Source: Sclerurus mexicanus
Lineage: Eukaryota; Chordata; Aves; Passeriformes; Furnariidae
Length of the DNA: 64,000 bases
Direction: 5' to 3'
NCBI GenBank assembly: GCA_013396755.1
Contig: VWZF01002698.1
Coordinates: forward strand, 442,384 to 506,383
The notes beneath the pieces were generated by a model, which saw only the letters and a program-made list of their open reading frames with translations, had not been told where the DNA came from and made no database searches. Position numbers and translations under genes: made by a program. The first letter of the stretch is position 1. Each line of letters begins with the position of its first letter. This document shows, in pieces, positions 1 to 13,300 of this stretch.

Positions 1-3000
1 ACCCTTTGTTGAAGATAAGGTCTTTGCTTCTAACACCAATACTTCTGTCATTACAGTAATGACAAATCACCCAGGATATTCTTTTCCATAAGATGTTTAT
101 ATCTATATTGTCCCACAGATCTTTAGACTAGTCCCTCCCTCAAGTGCCTTTGACCCGTTGCATCCCACCTTTTTTTTTTTGACGATTCTTGCTTTCTTTG
201 CAAGATGGTAATTTTACGTGGCTTGGAGCAATGGTTGCAGGAGATACATAATACACTCCTAAGATTTTAATAAAAATTTATAATAAAAATGGCATAACTG
301 GTCAGGATTTAGGGTTTTTTTCTGTACGGATGGTATGGAGTTTCCTTCTGTGTAAGAAATTCCTCGTGTCCAGGCTGGTGGGCACTTGGGATAGTTGATC
401 CCAGCCCACAAGCTTCCACCACACTTACCAAAATACCAGCAATCTGTCCAAGCCCACGAGGGCTCTGTTTCACATTATGCTCCAGGATTAGCACTCCTGG
501 TGTGCAGCGTAGCAGGATCCATATCCCAGAGTGCAGGAAAAACCCAGCTTGCAGTGCGTGCCTGGGTGCACATGCAAGGACCATCACGTTTTGCACATCC
601 AGGCTCTAAGCCCAGCCTCCAAAGGCCTGCTGCTTGCCTCCCATCTCCTATATCCCTGAGATTATCCCTGAGGTATCAGTGACCTAAATACACTGGTCTG
701 AACTTGAAAGTTGCCTTTGTTCTTAATGATGTGTCTCTAAAACCAGCACACGTAACAAACTGCCTGTTTCCAAACAGCTGTTGTGTAACTCAGCTCCCCA
801 CCCCCAGAGATGTTGCCTGCCATTCGCTTAATGGGCTCGGTTTCACTGGGAAGTGCCTGGGGGAACCTCTTAGCTCCCTAATTAGCAACAGAAGGGGCCA
901 GTCCTGGAGGTAGCAGTGAAACATTTGTGAGGTCTCTTGACAATAAGGGAGGCAGAGAAGGGTCCATTTCCAGCTGGGAAAACATTAACTTTTATCCAAC
1001 TTACAGGACTGAAGAGAAGCTGTTGAAGGGGAGGTAATTGCAGAAATTATGATGGGCTTTCTAGTCGAGAAAAGACCATTTGTGAAGGGGGTGGAGGGAT
1101 GGGAGAGGTTGTTCCTGGTAGTCACAAGTTATACATTGCTCCTGCAGTCTGAGTTTTATATGCGATACTGTGGAGCAACAGAGAGGTCTTGTGGGCTGGC
1201 TGCCAGTGGAGGCAGGAGTACGATGTTGCTGTGATCTGCTCTCAGATGTTTGAACTGGATCTTGTTAACAAGAATCAGGAATTAGCAGCTTGGAAGTGCT
1301 TAGGAGCTCAGTGTTTCCACTGAGGATGTGATCGCTGAGGCTGAGCACAGAGCTTGCCATTCAGGACTGGAGTAGACTTTGGTGCAAAATAAATCTCCCG
1401 CCAACCAACTGAATGTCCTATGACCTTACAAGGAAGGTGAAAGTTTTGCTCATCCACTGAAGGTAGGATGATGTGCCTGGAGCTATTCCTTAATCCCCAG
1501 GACACAGATGCATATGGTAAGCTCTCTGATTTTTCCCATATGATTCCATTTCTGAACAGGGCTTTTTTCATACGGTACCAATTGAGAAGAATTCTGGGAG
1601 TATGGGACAGTCCCAGCTTGGACTCATTGGACCATGGGGACCATTCCCCCTCAGAAGTCATGAAGAGAAATACATTACTCAGTATCTTTGACCTGTGGGA
1701 GCAAACACCCAGTGAAGCAAAGGAAAGCCTTAAAAGCAATGAAAGAAGGTGAAGTTCAGAGACAGAGTGAAATCATAGGGCAAGCCAAGTTGCAGAAGCC
1801 TGGAGGAGCATAGGGGAGGTCTTAGTCTTTCAGATACTGCCCTGCCCTGCAACACCACTGGCCAGCAGCTCACTGGTAGTGACCACTGACCAGGTAATAA
1901 GGAGAGAGCTGGTCCCTGGTACAAGTCAGGAGACCATATTCAAAAACATCTCTGCTTGCTGAGCACCATTTGCCCTCTAGTTACATTCTTAAGACAGCGA
2001 AGCTGATATTGTGCATAAAGGAAAATTATGCAGCAAAGCCTTCGTGCTGTAAGACAAAGGGCAGCATGTTAAAACCCAGCAATGGCATTGCAATTACTCT
2101 AAACAACAGAGAAATAATTTCCAAGTTGCTACAGCATTTTGGGTTATAAAAGAGCTATGCTCAAAGCTTTTGTGGTCCTCTCTTACCCCTATTCATGAGC
2201 TCATTTTGTAACCAAAAATGACCAGCTTTCCTTCTTGTGTCTCAGATTTTGGTATTAGTAGTATTTATGAGGTTTGGATTATGATTATATGTAATTGGCA
2301 ATGAGGAAAAAGAAAAGTCCAGAACAGAAAAAAAATAAGCCCAAATAGAAAAAAAAAAAAATGGAATTATGTATCATACAAGCTCCTCTCTCACACTAGT
2401 GGGCATCCAGTATTTTGCAGAACTGCTGTTTGGCCTTTGAGTGCTTTCTCTAGCAGCAGTGAATGGGCCTAGGAGAGCTGGCAGGTTGTGTTGTGTTTGG
2501 CTCCCCCTGCTCATATACAGCTGCTAAACCAGCTGAAAAAATACCTTATGGTAACAGTTCCATGTGCACATTTTCTGTCATTGCTGCAGGGGTGATCCTG
2601 CAGATCAGTGTCAAGAGCAAGACAAAAACATAGGAAACAACCTCTCTTTTAGTATGTAATCAGTACAATGGAAACATATTTAATCCCTTTATAAAATTAT
2701 GCCAGTTCAAAAAAGAGTATGGGATGGCAAGGATTGGAAGTTTAGATAGAGATGCAATGGTGAGATGCAGTATATCAAAAGTTACTCTCTCTCCTGCTTG
2801 GTTTGGTGAGTTTTGTTGTTGTTGTTGGGGGACCAAGGGGAGGTGTGTGGGTTTCTGTTTGTTTCTTTCTTTGTGTTTCTGTTTTTGTTTTTTATTCTGG
2901 GGGGAGTTTTTTCCTCATGCCAGAATAGCAGCTAAACCAATAAAATCACAGCACTGAGAGTCTGAAAACTTTCCAAGAAGGCTTTTTAAAAATGGATTTG

Positions 3001-4269
3001 TTGAGACCTCTGTCAAATAGGGATCCTGCTCCAGTGCAGAGAAATGCTCTGAGATGCTTTTGTGGATCTTTTCGTGTGGGATTCCCCTTTCCATTTATGG
3101 CATATGCATCATAACCCCGTGGGAGGCAGACTTGTTCACTCCAGCAAGCAGTTTCTGTCTGGATTTGTGCATTTTGGCCACTAGAGGTTGTAAGAGAGAG
3201 AGGAAAAAATCTTGTTTTCCACCAGACAAGCTGCTGCAGCATCCCAGAGTGGGACTTTCTCTGGGACCCTTTGATCTTTGGCCACCAGCGCTCACACAGA
3301 ACTCCTGCACATACCCTGAATTTCAGTAGATAGAATCCTGACATCTCAGCTGTTTCAGATTTATCACTGTCAGTTTGATGCCTTTTAGCCCCAGGGCAGT
3401 AATGGCCTTAGTGTGATCCCTTATATCTTAAATTAAAACTGTTCTGATTCTCACAAATCTTCTAGACAGAGAACTTGTATCTTTTCTCTGCAGCGTTAAC
3501 ATGCTCTGTTGGCTCTTTTCCCACATTCCTGGCTTAGATAATTTTACTCTCAGATGTTTAAGCCAGACCTTCCTCCGCCAGCCTCTATGCTTTTTCCCAG
3601 TGCCAAGTAAGAAATAGAATTTTCCTGTGGTCTCTTTTGTCTCTTGGAAAAAACAAAGCTTGTTGTACCTCAACTTGGCACCTTGTAGGGTCCTCAGCTA
3701 CCTTCCACACGGGTTGTAATTCTTTCCTCTTATTCCTAATAATTCTCTAGTCTTCTGACTATAGTCCCTCTACAGTCAAGGATACAATCTGCCAAGAAGC
3801 CTCAAAAGAGCTTTGTTTGTATGGGAAATAAAACCTTAGAGGTCAGTAATCCCAGATGGACATAACCAGAAATAGCTGTGGTGTAGCAATAAATTGAACT
3901 TCAACCAGTTGAAGGATTCACAAGTTTTCTTCCTGGTGGCTCTTTTTGATGGCACAGTGGCTGTATATGAACTCATAGCAGTACAAGGCCTAATCATCAC
4001 AAAGCTCACTGGTGACAGTACTTCACCTTGAGCATTGCACAGAAACAGGAATCATTTCCTCTGATGGTAAAATGCAGTTATTCCTGAAGCAAAACACAGC
4101 ATGGACACTGCAGTGATTTAGGAAGGAGAAGCTCTAATCCAGCAAGGTTTTACCAGCCATGAGGGAAATGAAATCTAGTTCACTGAGCTAAAACAAAGCA
4201 TTGATTTCTGTGGAAAATGAAAAATTGAACTTTTTCTTTTGGCTGCTGTTAATCACAGATGCACCTGGA
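1..4269. other. Gene-free flank, nothing recognised
   Basis: I find no conserved protein, splice-bounded exon or RNA gene in this stretch. The open frames are short, overlap on both strands and resemble no family I know. The only local structure is simple sequence: short A runs near 2.33-2.36 kb and a GTT/T-rich patch near 2.81-2.92 kb. It is probably intergenic or distal upstream DNA of the EPHX1-like gene. Distal enhancers or untranslated exons cannot be excluded by eye. Confidence 0.5.
2811..2915. repeat. Short GTT run and T/G-rich low-complexity tract
   Basis: About five GTT units are followed by a G run and then about 70 bases made almost only of T and G with a few C. This is ordinary simple sequence. 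No gene or element boundary coincides with it. Confidence 0.6.
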
Positions 4270-5010
4270 ATAGAGCCAAGTGATACAGTTTACAAGGGAC
4301 ACCTGGAGGTGAGCTCATCTCAACCCCTGCTCAGAGCAGCTTCAGCTAGGTCAGGTTGCTTAGTGCCTTGTTCCTGTCAAATTTTGAATGCGTCCAAGGA
4401 CGGAGATCCCACATCCTCTCTGGACCCTTGTCCCACTGTCTGAATACCTCCGTGGTGAAGTAATTTTGCATTATATCTGACCCAAATTTCCCTTGTTGCA
4501 ATTTGTGTCGATTTGTTCTTCAACTGCTGCTCCTCCAGGATGATTCTGGGTCCATTTTCCCTATGCACTCCACTAATTAGTTGTGAACAGCAATAAGATC
4601 CCAACTTTTACCCTTTTCTCTCCAGGCTTAACAAGACTCCCTGGCCCTCCTCATAACCCCACATGCTCCAGCCCTGCAGCAGCTTGGTGGCCCTGTCCTC
4701 CAAGGGTGGACTCACTTCAGTTTTTCTTCTACCAGCAAGGTCAGAACTGGATGTGGCAATCCAGATGTGGTCTCACAAGTGCTAAAGAGAGTGAAGAATC
4801 CCTTCTCTTGTCCTGCTGGCTAATGTTTCTGCCATAGAGCCCTGTATTTAGCTGGCCTGCTGGAAGGACACAGCGTTGGCAAACAGCCTGAGCTGAGGAC
4901 CTCAGGCCAGCCTCCACAGGGTTGCTCTCTATGCATTTGGCATCTGCCTTATGCTGGTGCCATCCCACACAGGACTTTGCATTTTCCTGTTGAGCTCAAT
5001 TTGCAACTGC
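4270..5010 (-). mobile_element. Degenerate CR1 LINE fragment (3' part), minus orientation
   Basis: The plus strand reads as the antisense of the avian CR1 3' region. It shows, in order, the block with 'ccaaggacggagatcccaca', the block around 'aataagatcccaac', 'ctctccaggcttaacaag', the 'agaactggatgtgg'/'ccagatgtggtctcaca' block, and near the end 'cacaggactttgcattt'. These follow the order of the CR1 consensus as I know it, so the element itself runs on the minus strand. It is heavily diverged, has many small indels and carries no reverse-transcriptase frame, so it is an old 5'-truncated copy. Edges are approximate. CR1 at this level is the main evidence that the DNA is avian, although crocodilians and turtles also carry CR1. 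Confidence 0.8.
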
Positions 5011-7378
5011 ATACTTAGGCAATAGGTGGCACTGATGGATGATGTAGTTCGCGTTGTCCCCAGACAACGTCACTGCGGAAGAGAAGGGCAGCAGAGAAAC
5101 TTGGATTGTGTTGCTCAGAGCAGCGGCCAGGAAAGGACAAGCAGACATGTGGCAGGAAGTTCTTCCAAACGCCTGGTAAGAATTCCTTGGCACGGGGAGG
5201 AGGGACTCCGAATTGGGCTCTCTGTGGTTGGGGGTGGGAGGAAGCCCCAGGAGGGTCACCAGGCCATCAGAGAGTGGGAACATGCAGTCCTCCTGACTTC
5301 TCCTGAGTGTGAGTGCATCTGGGACGTGCTTGCTTTGTTAGCAGTGCGGAGTTTGTGCTACTGCCGTAGTAACTGGTTTCACGCGTCTGCTCGCTAAGCT
5401 CCAGGACGTAAGTGCAGGGGGTATGACTATGTGTTGCATAAGCTATTTGCTCTTAGGAGCCCTATTCTTCCTTGTCTGGGAGCAATTTAAGGAGTTATGT
5501 GCTTAAAAATCACACATAGGCTGTCTCAGAGGTTGTTACCAATTTGCCTTGGAGACTACTGAGATATCCAGTGCAGGCACCAGGTTCTGTATCCCAAACA
5601 GCAGAGGGAAATGATACTAGGTGAAAACAAAATACCCAGTGGACTTGATTTTTCATGGATTTTCTAGTATTTTTCTTTTTTTTTTTTTGTCTTTTGTTGT
5701 GTTTTGTTTTCCCAAGGTATTGTAATTATGACACCAAAAGCTCCCCAATCTAGCTACCTTCCAGAGGGGAGAGTAACAAGACTTTCTTTCATTGCTTCTA
5801 ATATTGCTAGATTTTAGATTGTGCTTTTGTACCAGAATCTACTAGGCTTAAAGAGAACCAAGGAGGATACTTTTTCTTGCAGGCAGAGGAGAACTAAAAG
5901 CTTGGTATCTAGTCAGGAGCAGTTAGAAGTGGCAAAAGTACAGCAGCTCATTGAACTCTGAACAGGAAAGGGTCCCACAAGCCTCTCCTCATGCCAGCCC
6001 TGCAGCTTGTTGTGTACCACAAGGCTGGCAGCAGAGTAACCCTTGAGTTCAGAGGTCTCCTGCCAAGGCTGTGCGCCTATTGCTACACAGCAATCAAAAT
6101 AAACTATTTTCTTGGCTGAAGTAACACGGCTGCTCACAGGATGAAACACTGCAAGGACACTTACCCAGTTGTTTAGTACCTTCTATCTAAATTATGGTGA
6201 AGGAGGAAATATTATGGCAACAAAATATCTAACTAAAACACAGCCAGAAACACTGTCTCTTTATGCAGAGGCAGTGTTTTCTGAGCCCTTCTCTTTTCCA
6301 TACTATCCAAAATGTAGGAAAAATAATGGCAGATATTGCCAGGTGCCTAAACAGCTTGTGATCTAGTGGCTGGGCAATAAATGGTGCTGGCAGGTGACAT
6401 TCTTTGCACCATCTTCAAGGATTGGTATCAGATGACACTATCAGACTGTAAGGATCTTTCTTTTTTTCCCTCTTTTGCAGGGAGTGTGCCTTGTCCCGGA
6501 TCAGGTGAGTGAAATAGCTGTTCTCTGCTGAGGTCTCCACTTTTGATTAGCACCCTAACTGGGGTGCAGCGTAGTCCCTTCCATACTCTGGATGACAAAA
6601 ACAAAATCTTCATTTACAATCCCCTTGCAGCCCCCTGCAATAGCCCTAGATACCTCTACTATCCCCAAGGGAAGCTGGAGAACTTGAAGCACAGGTCGGA
6701 GGGATGGGAAGTTACATTACATTTAGGACCACCTGTCTGTCAAATCCAACTCTGGTAACTTAGCTCCCACACCTCAACTCTGAACCTTGCTGTTTAGTAC
6801 AGAAACAGAGGCACCAGCAGACAAACCTTACTGGGAAGTTATGGTGGAGAGCCAGTGTTGCCCTAAGAGGTAGGGCAATCTGTAGGGGAACTATGTACAC
6901 TAAGCACTGGCAAGAGGAGCCAGCGCTCTTCAGCAGCTGAAGGCTTTTGTCTCTCTTTGTCTCTCTGCCTGCTCCTCAGCCCACTCTGTCCATGCAGTTC
7001 TTATTCCTGTAGAAGGTCAGCTGTTACTATCTCATTCACTCCAGTACCTGCCTCAAAAGAGATTGGTCCATATCCTATTGAACCTTGTCCCCCCAGGCAC
7101 CCTGGTTCACAAGGAAAGGGACAAGGAAGCCTTGTGATTAGCAAATCCTGATCAGCAAGGACTTGAGATTCCTAAGAAGCATTGGTAAATATAACTCTGC
7201 CCCAAATCTTGCCTGTGGTCTTCAAAAATAACAGAAACCTTCAGTCCCTGCTGACTGCATGGGATTTGTAGGCATTTGTTACTGCTCAGTCCCAATGGAT
7301 GTGATTACAAGCCTCAGCATGGTCCCTTTGCCCTTGATGCTTCTCTTGTTGAACACAAACAATTTTATGCTTCCTCAG
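5011..7378 (+). other. Upstream region of the EPHX1-like gene with candidate 5' exons
   Basis: No complete conserved exon is recognised here. The patch at 5040-5410 is richer in CpG than its surroundings and contains a perfect inverted repeat (CGTTGTC, 4-nt spacer, GACAACG) at 5052-5069, so it could be the promoter or first exon of the downstream gene. Two exon-like units carry consensus splice sites: an ATG at 5147 followed by a GTAAGA donor at 5176, and a 24-nt unit at 6481-6504 between a strong pyrimidine tract with TTTTGCAG and a GTGAGT donor. Whether they are used is unknown. Confidence 0.35.
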
Positions 7379-7397
7379 ATCTTTTGAATATTCTCAG

Positions 7398-10300
7398 AAG
7401 AATGCAGTCCTGGTGCCTGTGGCTGCCCTGGGGGTTGGAGGGATGCTGCTTTACTGGCTGAGATCTAGACGCAAGATCGAGACTATTGAAATGGGCGATG
7501 GATGGTGGGGCTCAGGTGAAAGACCCCTCAGAGTGAAAGAAGATGAAAGTATCCGTCCCTTCAGGATTGTAACATCTGACAAAGAAATCGAGGTACCAGT
7601 GGTTGGGATGTAAGGAGGGGAAGAAAGCTGCAAGACGGGTGTAGACAGTCCATCACCCACCTTACTGCTTTGAGGTGATGTTGTGGAGGTGACAGCAGGG
7701 CGCTTATGTATGCCAGTGCCACTATTTAGCTCCATTACATGATGCTCTGGCTCACCATCCTTTATGGATAGGATTTGAGCTCAGATCTGTTCCAGTGTCC
7801 CATAAAGACTTTCTGAGACAACAGACCCTCCATGCAACCTGGGGCTACTTCTGCAGAAAGGTCACACATTGAACAGCAGAGTTTGACAGTGGGTCTGCAG
7901 ATGAAGGGGAGAGGGGAGGTGTTGGGACAGCAGTGGCATCAGGAGGGCGGGACTGAGGGACTTTCATAGAGGGAAGGGTTAGAAGGGTGAAGAGGGATGG
8001 AGTATTGACTGAGTCGTAGCACCGCTGTCCCTGCATGGCTGTCCCTAATTATCTGGTCAACTAGCATTCAGCAGCTCAGGCTGAGCTTCTTAATCTCCCA
8101 GCCAGCAGTGCTGGCAAGCTTCTCCTGCCAAAAACCCTGAAGTGAGTTAGCAGCAAGCCAAAAGCAGGACCCAGTACTCCTGAGTACCCTAGGGGAACTC
8201 AAAACCTGTAGAAAATTATATTCCCCATATAAACAATTCAGGAGCTCATGAAGCATATGGCACTGCCTCAGGAGGGCTTGTGGTATCCCAGAGAGCAATA
8301 CAAAAGCCAGTGGAGCCAGGAGAGCCTGTCCACGGCTGCCCTGGCATAGGGCACATGCAGGCAGCTGACAGGCCTCTCAAGAAGGGCTCCCTTCCACAGG
8401 ATCTGCACCGGCGCCTGGATCAGGCCCGCTACACACCACATGTGGAAGGGGCTGCCTTCCACTATGGCTTCAACTCCAGCTACTTGCAGAAGGTGGTGGC
8501 CTACTGGAGGAACGAGTTCGACTGGCGCAAGCAAGTGGAAGTCCTGAACAAATACCCCCACTTCCACACCACCATTGAAGGTGAGGGGCCTCTGTGGCTT
8601 GAGCAGGTCTCACTGTGAAATGCACAGAGGGAATGGGGAGAGATTTGTCAGAGAAGATTTAAGTTACAATATTTAGGTAACAGTATGCATAACAGCTAAG
8701 TGATACGGGTGAAGTATCACTCAGGGCTTTATTATTGATAACCTTATAGAGATTAAGTCCATTAAACAGTAGCAATAAGATTAGTCTGCTTCCAGATGTA
8801 CTTCATCTGGCTCTGAAACTGTGCTGACTAATGATGAGGTTTTCTTAAGCTATTGCCTTGAAGCCACCTTTGGAAACTGTGAAATTTAGCCAGACTCTGA
8901 GGCTAGAATATCCCCACCACCACCCAGTTTAGCCAGGTGAGGTTAGTCAGATTTTACCTAAGTGATCCCTAGGCTAAATATCTGTCATGCACTCATTTTT
9001 TCATATTTCTCTTTTAATCACCCACATATTTTATAATTTTATAATGGTTTTGCACATGTCTTACCTGCATTATGCTGTTCATTTAAGTGCAGCTCTACTT
9101 ATATCCTGTGAGACCAGTTTCTCAGGAGAGGAAGCTCAGTCCCCTGTGACCCCAGTGTCTGAAGTTGGGGACAATACCTCTGTCTGTATGTAAAAGATGA
9201 GGCATAGATACAATACCAGGAATTCCCTTTCTTTTGGCATATTCTTGCCGTTGTATAACTTTTGCTACAGATGCTAATTACAATTTTGCCACCCTCCTTC
9301 TTCAGAGTCTGGAATAGAAACCATGATGTAACCAGAGCTTTCATTTATCTGTCTTGCATATGTGGCAGGGATTGATATCCATTTCATCCATGTGAAACCG
9401 TCCTATGTTCCTCACGGTCGAGCTGTTCAACCTCTGCTAATGGTCCATGGCTGGCCTGGCTCCTTCTATGAGTTCTATAAGATCATCCCTCTGCTCACAG
9501 AGCCAGCCAGGCATGGCCTGAACGAGGGTGATGTGGTGTTTGAGGTTATCTGCCCATCCATCCCAGGCTATGGCTTCTCAGAGGCCCCTCATCAGCAAGG
9601 TAAGCAATGAAAAGGCTCTGTTGGGTTTGCAGTTTTTGGAGTAATCCCTCAGCCATTCCTGGCCCCCCTAGGCACTGCAGTTGGTGAATGCAGATGCCTG
9701 GCTCTTCCCTAATACTCATGTGGCTGAGGCTCTGGGGCTGGCTATGGAGATTTGGAGAACAATGGTAGCTGGAAACCAGGTCTGCTTTCCACTTTCTCCA
9801 CTTCCCACTTACTTTATATCATCTTGTGTTCACTTTATTTCCAAGGAGTGAGGCAGACTAGCGTTGCACACTGTGTCTTCCCACAGCTCCATACTCACAT
9901 GCCTCTCTCAGGTCACAGTCTTTGGCCAAGGGAAGAATAGTAGGACAAGCAAGTCTCACGTGTTTCTCTTTACCTAAAGGCTTTGACTCCATAGCAACTG
10001 CTAGGATCTTTCATAAGCTGATGAACAGATTGGGCTTCAAGGAATACTACCTACAGGGAGGAGACTGGGGATCTCGTGTTACCACAAACATGGCCCAGAT
10101 GCTGCCACAGTAAGTAGCAAAGGAAATCAGTGCAGAATAGCTGCCTCCAGTTCTTACCCTACCTTCTGGCTCTGTGATCCTGCATTCTGTTTGCCCTGCC
10201 TCTCATCCCCTTCTGCTTTGTTTCCTTCACAGACAAACCCACTCTGCTTATTCAATGGTATTCATGTGCTTTGCATTGATATTGGCACTGTTCTCATGCT

Positions 10301-13300
10301 TTCTAAATTTTGTTGCTGTTTGGCTTCTCTTTAACTAGATGTGGAAAGAAACTGCTGTATTTTGATTTGAGACCTCAAAGAGACAGATCATCATTCCAAA
10401 TGAGAAAGATAATTTTAAAATCAGCATAGAGAAAAGGAAGAGAGGAGCTCAGCCTTTTAGCAGCTGAACACACAAAGTATAGGACTTTCCTATGTAAAAT
10501 GCAGAGCTGAGGGTGATTGAAAACGAAGCACAATACCTTCCTCAGAAGAGAACGTCACAGCTTAATGCTAAAGAGGCATTGAATGCTCTGCAGAAGCTAC
10601 AGCCACACTTGGATCAGAGAAAAGATAAAGTGGGAAAGCTCCCAAAGCAGTTAGATTCCAGGTTACACTGTTCCCAACTGCAGTTGTGCTGCACAGTGCC
10701 CAGAGCACTGTGGCCATATGAGGTCTATTCAAGCTTTTCAGAAAACACCCAGCACAGCCTATTCCCTACAGCATGGAACAACACAAGATCAACATCCAGA
10801 GCTACCAGCATGGATGTGCCACATCCAGAAAATGATTAGCTAAAGCTAACATCATACCAGTGGCACAGTTGGATGGAGATTGCACTATTTCTAACTCCCA
10901 TATATTATTTTTGAATCACGATGAACCTGAAGGGCTTTGTTTATTTGGCTCAGTGAAATGCTTCTATTACAGCTCCAGTCAGACCTGTTTTTACTAGAAA
11001 ATCTGGAGACAGAAAATCTTTTTTATTTAATCTTCTATTCATTAACTTTAGATCTGTGAGAGGGCTTCATCTGAACGTTGTCTTCATCAGCAAACAAGGT
11101 TTGGGAAGGTTGATTTCTATAATGCTTGGGGCTTATGTACCATGGCTCGTAGGCCTCAGTAGGGAAGATGCTCGACGTGTCTACCCTTTCATGCAGAAGA
11201 ACTTCTTTGACCTTCTGCGAGAATCTGGATACTTACACATCCAAGCCACCAAACCAGACACTGCAGGTAATGTACCTTCTCTGTATCACCATGAGCATTG
11301 TATCCTAATTGCTTAAGGTATGTAAAAACTTACAGTAACAAAGGCCAACCAAGTTTGAGAAGCAGTAAGTTTTGGTGACTGGGTGCAAGGCCCATGTGGA
11401 CAGTGAGTTCATGGGGACAAGAACTGTGTAAAAGGAAACTAAAAGGAACAGCTCAGAAAAAGGATTTCAAATATCACTTTTCAAGGTCTTTTAAATAGCA
11501 TGCCACTTCTCTTGGGCAAAGAGCCCCTTTCCAAAAAGTCTCTTAAAGTAAAGCAGAGTCCTGAAATTGAAGCTTCTAGAAATAAACGTGGTTGAAAACA
11601 AGAAAAGCATCCAAAGTGATTAAGTGCAATGTGAAACTTGCAGAAAGGTTAGACACAGCCCTGACACCTGAAAAACCAGAAGTCTCACATATTAGAGCCA
11701 GTAAATAAAGAGTATGAAGAAAGATAAGGCCATTTCATAAAAGTTAAATAAGTTATGTGCATCAGTCCCCACTAGAGAGGATTCTGGACTATTGCTTTAT
11801 TGAAATAACCTCTCATCAGGAAAGACAGCAGAGCTGTCTCAGGCAGGTATCAGATGTGGAGACAAGAGAACAAATAGCACCCCATCCTGGCAATTCACTG
11901 AAGAAGCAGCAGCAGCAGCTCAGCCTGAAATGTCAACTAATGTCTGGTCTGTTGCTTGAAATTATCACAATACCACAAGAATAAAAGAAAAAAAACAAGA
12001 TATCAGGTTGGAGAGGGGTTGTCGTGGTGGTGTTTCTGGTTGTTTGGTTGTTCTGTAGCCCCAGAAAAATGAAGACTAGTATGTCTCGTCTCTGATCAGA
12101 AAACTAACAGAACTATTTTAAAGAGCAGAATTGATTTACAGGTGATAATATCACAGGGAAGTCATACTTCAAAAGACAGAGCTCTGGCAGAATCAAAGAG
12201 CTGTGGACCCAGTAATGGAACTTATATAACTTCTAAAAAATTATTTTATTGAGATTCCTCCAGTGTTCTTAAGAAATAAAGCAGCCTTAAGGAAAGGATT
12301 AAAGCTAGTTAACATGAGAATCCAAGCATAGAGATAAATAAACAAGTTCCAGGGGAGGAAGAGTATCACAAAAATCCGTGCTGGCGCCTATACACTGCAC
12401 TAGGATCCTGATTTCTCTTCAAATAAAAGTTAATGATTAGGTGAAAAATTGACAGCTATCCAAGGTTTGGTTTAATCTAAAGATAACTGTAGAGTGGCAA
12501 AAACATTTAAGTGACTGGTTGATAAAACCAATAAAAACTGATGTTAACAAAGTCCAAAGCAAATTAAGAGGAAGAAAATCACAATGGGCTCAAGTTTGGC
12601 TTCTGCCATATGAGAGTATCCATGAGAAATGTCAGCTGGCTCAGAGTTCAAGAGAATCTTACAAGCTCTTAAAGAAAGTAAAAAGAGAAAGTACTAAATC
12701 CATGATATTCTGAATCTGTTGCATCCCTGTTAACCCTGTTTCATAAATACATTTTAGAATCAGAAGGATATGTAAAGGGGAGAAAAGACAAAAGTGACTT
12801 GTACAGTGCTTCTATGGAAGCTGCTCATAATCTAGGGTACTTCATATTATATGTCTATATTTATAATGTTTGCTAATGTTCCCCAAGGGAGAAACAGATA
12901 ACAGATAACACTCCACTGTTTAAATTAGATAAAAAGTGATGAAACACGCTAACAGTCCTGGTTGTCCATCCAAAGCAGGACAGTGCTCCCAAAATATTTT
13001 ATCTGAAATTTCTTTTCAGACGGTAATCTCTTTACATCTGAGTTTGCTCCTTCTGCCACACACATTCACACCACACATTACCAAGAAGCCAACAAGACTT
13101 TCTTAGCTCCTGGCTTCTTTTGTATAGGAATTACCTGAGTTTGTAGTGCCATCAGTTACAGCTGGAATTCCTTTGGGGGGAATTTGTCACAAATAAAGTA
13201 CTATCAGGGATAGTAAAATACAGACTCCCTACTGAATTCTCATAGAAAACTGAACACTCACAAAAGTCCAGTTTAACTCCCAGTAAAGTATTTAAATGCC

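Noticed and set aside
1308..1752. Overlapping 143- and 94-codon frames on opposite strands
   Set aside because: Neither resembles a known protein and there is no codon-level or splice support. Treated as chance.
11906..11922. Short CAG run in an EPHX1-like intron
   Set aside because: Only about four units; not a notable microsatellite and not in coding sequence.
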